Source: JACMJP01 sp046160675
GTDB taxonomy: Bacteria > Bacteroidota > Bacteroidia > Chitinophagales > BACL12
Assembly: GCA_046160675.1 (NCBI GenBank)
Contig: JBJXHH010000024.1
Location: 1-5,559, forward strand
Length of the DNA stretch: 5,559 nt
Direction of reading: 5' to 3'
Part shown: positions 4,773-5,559 of the stretch, piece after piece
How the letters are laid out: each line of letters begins with the position of its first letter
Numbering within the stretch: the first letter of the stretch is position 1
Program-made: the position numbers and the translations under genes
The notes under the pieces: model-generated
What the model was told of the DNA's origin: nothing
The model's input: only the letters and a program-made list of their open reading frames with translations
Database searches by the model: none

Positions 4773-5414
4773 TTACTCAGGAAGTTTTATTTCTATTTCG
4801 GGAAGTTTTTTTAATATTCTTGTATTCTCAATTATTTCAGTTATAGTTTCTCTAAAGCTATTTCGATTTTCCAAGAGAAATTTTACTCTATTTTTCAGTT
4901 CATTTAGCCATTCACCTGGATGATTTTCATTCGATAATTTTTGAAAATATTCATTCAGTTGAGTGAAATCGTTAGTTAGTCCACATATAACTCCTTTATG
5001 ATAACTACCCCAAATATTCTCGCTGGTAAAGTTATGCCTTAATATAAATGATTTGGAATTATTGAAGTCTTTTAAGTTTTGTCTATATTCTAAAACTTTA
5101 TTCAATGCTATTTCACAAAATTTTTGGATTTCGGTTAAAAATTTATCTTCATTCTCATTATAGTCTACAAAATCAACATCTTGTCGATAACCTATGTCAA
5201 ATGAAAAATATTCCATTTCATACCAATTAAAGTTTACACCGACATTTAAGGTAGTTCCTTGTCGTCCTCGAAAGGGTTGGAATTCGATAATGGTTGTAAA
5301 CCAACCATTATCATCAAGCCAAATACGAGATTGTCCTTTTTGTTTTATTCCATAAACACCAAATATTTTTTTTGCTGTTTTATTTATAATTTTTGAATGG
5401 TCGGGTTGTGTCAT
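4773..5414 (-). CDS. DUF4304-like protein of unknown function
   Basis: This is a 213-aa, charged protein with no signal peptide or membrane segment, so probably cytoplasmic. Residues about 8-75 (KIINKTAKKIFGVYGIKQKG, then SRIWLDDNGW, IIEFQPF, LNVGVNFNWYEMEYFSFDIGYR) resemble the DUF4304 pattern: G-rich start, basic turn, a Q-containing strand and an N-x-G-V strand. This was judged by eye and no biochemical role is known to me. The rest is likely helical (about 85-115 and 150-205) and ends in KKLPEIEIKLPE. The ATG at 5414 is preferred because the longer frame from 5480 would begin inside repeat copy 3. No clear ribosome-binding site is seen. The gene is flanked by inward-facing inverted GTTACCTGCT sequences (left from 4757, right ending 5441), which fits a cassette. 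Confidence 0.6.
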   Translation of the reverse strand: MTQPDHSKIINKTAKKIFGVYGIKQKGQSRIWLDDNGWFTTIIEFQPFRGRQGTTLNVGVNFNWYEMEYFSFDIGYRQDVDFVDYNENEDKFLTEIQKFCEIALNKVLEYRQNLKDFNNSKSFILRHNFTSENIWGSYHKGVICGLTNDFTQLNEYFQKLSNENHPGEWLNELKNRVKFLLENRNSFRETITEIIENTRILKKLPEIEIKLPE

Positions 5415-5437
5415 ACGTTCGGTTTTAAAATAGCAGG

Positions 5438-5559
5438 TAACGGATCGGGGGTTGCTGCTGTTCTGTGCTGCGCAGCGCACAGAAAAAAGCAGCGATTGAA
5501 TGCCCGGCGAGCAGCACGGAATTGCGGCAACCTCTTGATAGGGGAAGTTGCCGGAACAA
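5438..5559. repeat. 231-bp nested palindromic repeat, copy 3 (cut by window end)
   Basis: The first 122 bases of the repeat are present, with offset 5435 to copy 1 and three differences (copy-1 positions 36, 70, 73). The change at 70 turns a T-G wobble next to the GAATGCC stem into a C-G pair. The left edge TAACGG follows AGCAG, 23 bases upstream of the DUF4304-like start codon. By analogy with copies 1 and 2, an attC-like arm is expected beyond the window. Confidence 0.88.

Noticed and set aside
5415..5480. Longer start at 5480 for the DUF4304-like protein
   Set aside because: The added 22 codons lie partly in repeat copy 3 and lack conserved-looking sequence.

Overview
The window looks like a stretch of an AT-rich Bacteroidota chromosome. 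Two things point there: a secreted protein with a C-terminal type IX secretion (T9SS) sorting domain, plus the remnant of a second such domain. A position inside the Chitinophagales/Saprospirales/Sphingobacteriales part of the phylum is a guess. No rRNA, tRNA, CRISPR array or integrase gene is visible.

Layout from left to right: a 231-bp folded repeat (copy 1, 3-233) continuing into a long imperfect palindrome that ends near 355; a gene-poor stretch with a possible palindrome remnant (356-537); a complete IS3-family insertion sequence (538-2004) with orfA, orfB and a -1 frameshift site; the right half of a palindromic site (to about 2070); an Imm26-like gene (2073-3248); a compact complete palindromic site (3261-3396); a T9SS-exported protein gene (3409-4329); a 25-codon T9SS-domain remnant (4331-4408); repeat copy 2 inside another long palindromic site (4409-4760); a DUF4304-like gene (4773-5414); and repeat copy 3, cut off by the window end (5438-5559). 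Every gene, including those of the IS, reads on the minus strand.

The main interpretation is an integron-like cassette array without a visible integrase (a CALIN-type array). Three single genes in one orientation sit almost flush between imperfect palindromes with TAAC and GTTA at their outer ends, which is the geometry of attC sites. Two of the three genes are flanked by matching inverted sequences (GTTATATGCA.TTA around the Imm26-like gene, GTTACCTGCT around the DUF4304-like gene), as expected if each cassette carries its own R' and R'' boxes. Two of the sites, and apparently the third at the right edge, carry the same roughly 230-bp nested palindrome at the same place, between the outer TAACGG box and the inner arm. 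That composite site is the least explained structure here.

The genes do not form a pathway. They resemble typical cassette cargo: a probable immunity-family protein, a small soluble protein of unknown function and an exported surface or secreted protein. The IS has landed in or next to one palindromic site, has no target duplication, and the left arm of that site is missing, so a deletion or rearrangement probably followed insertion.
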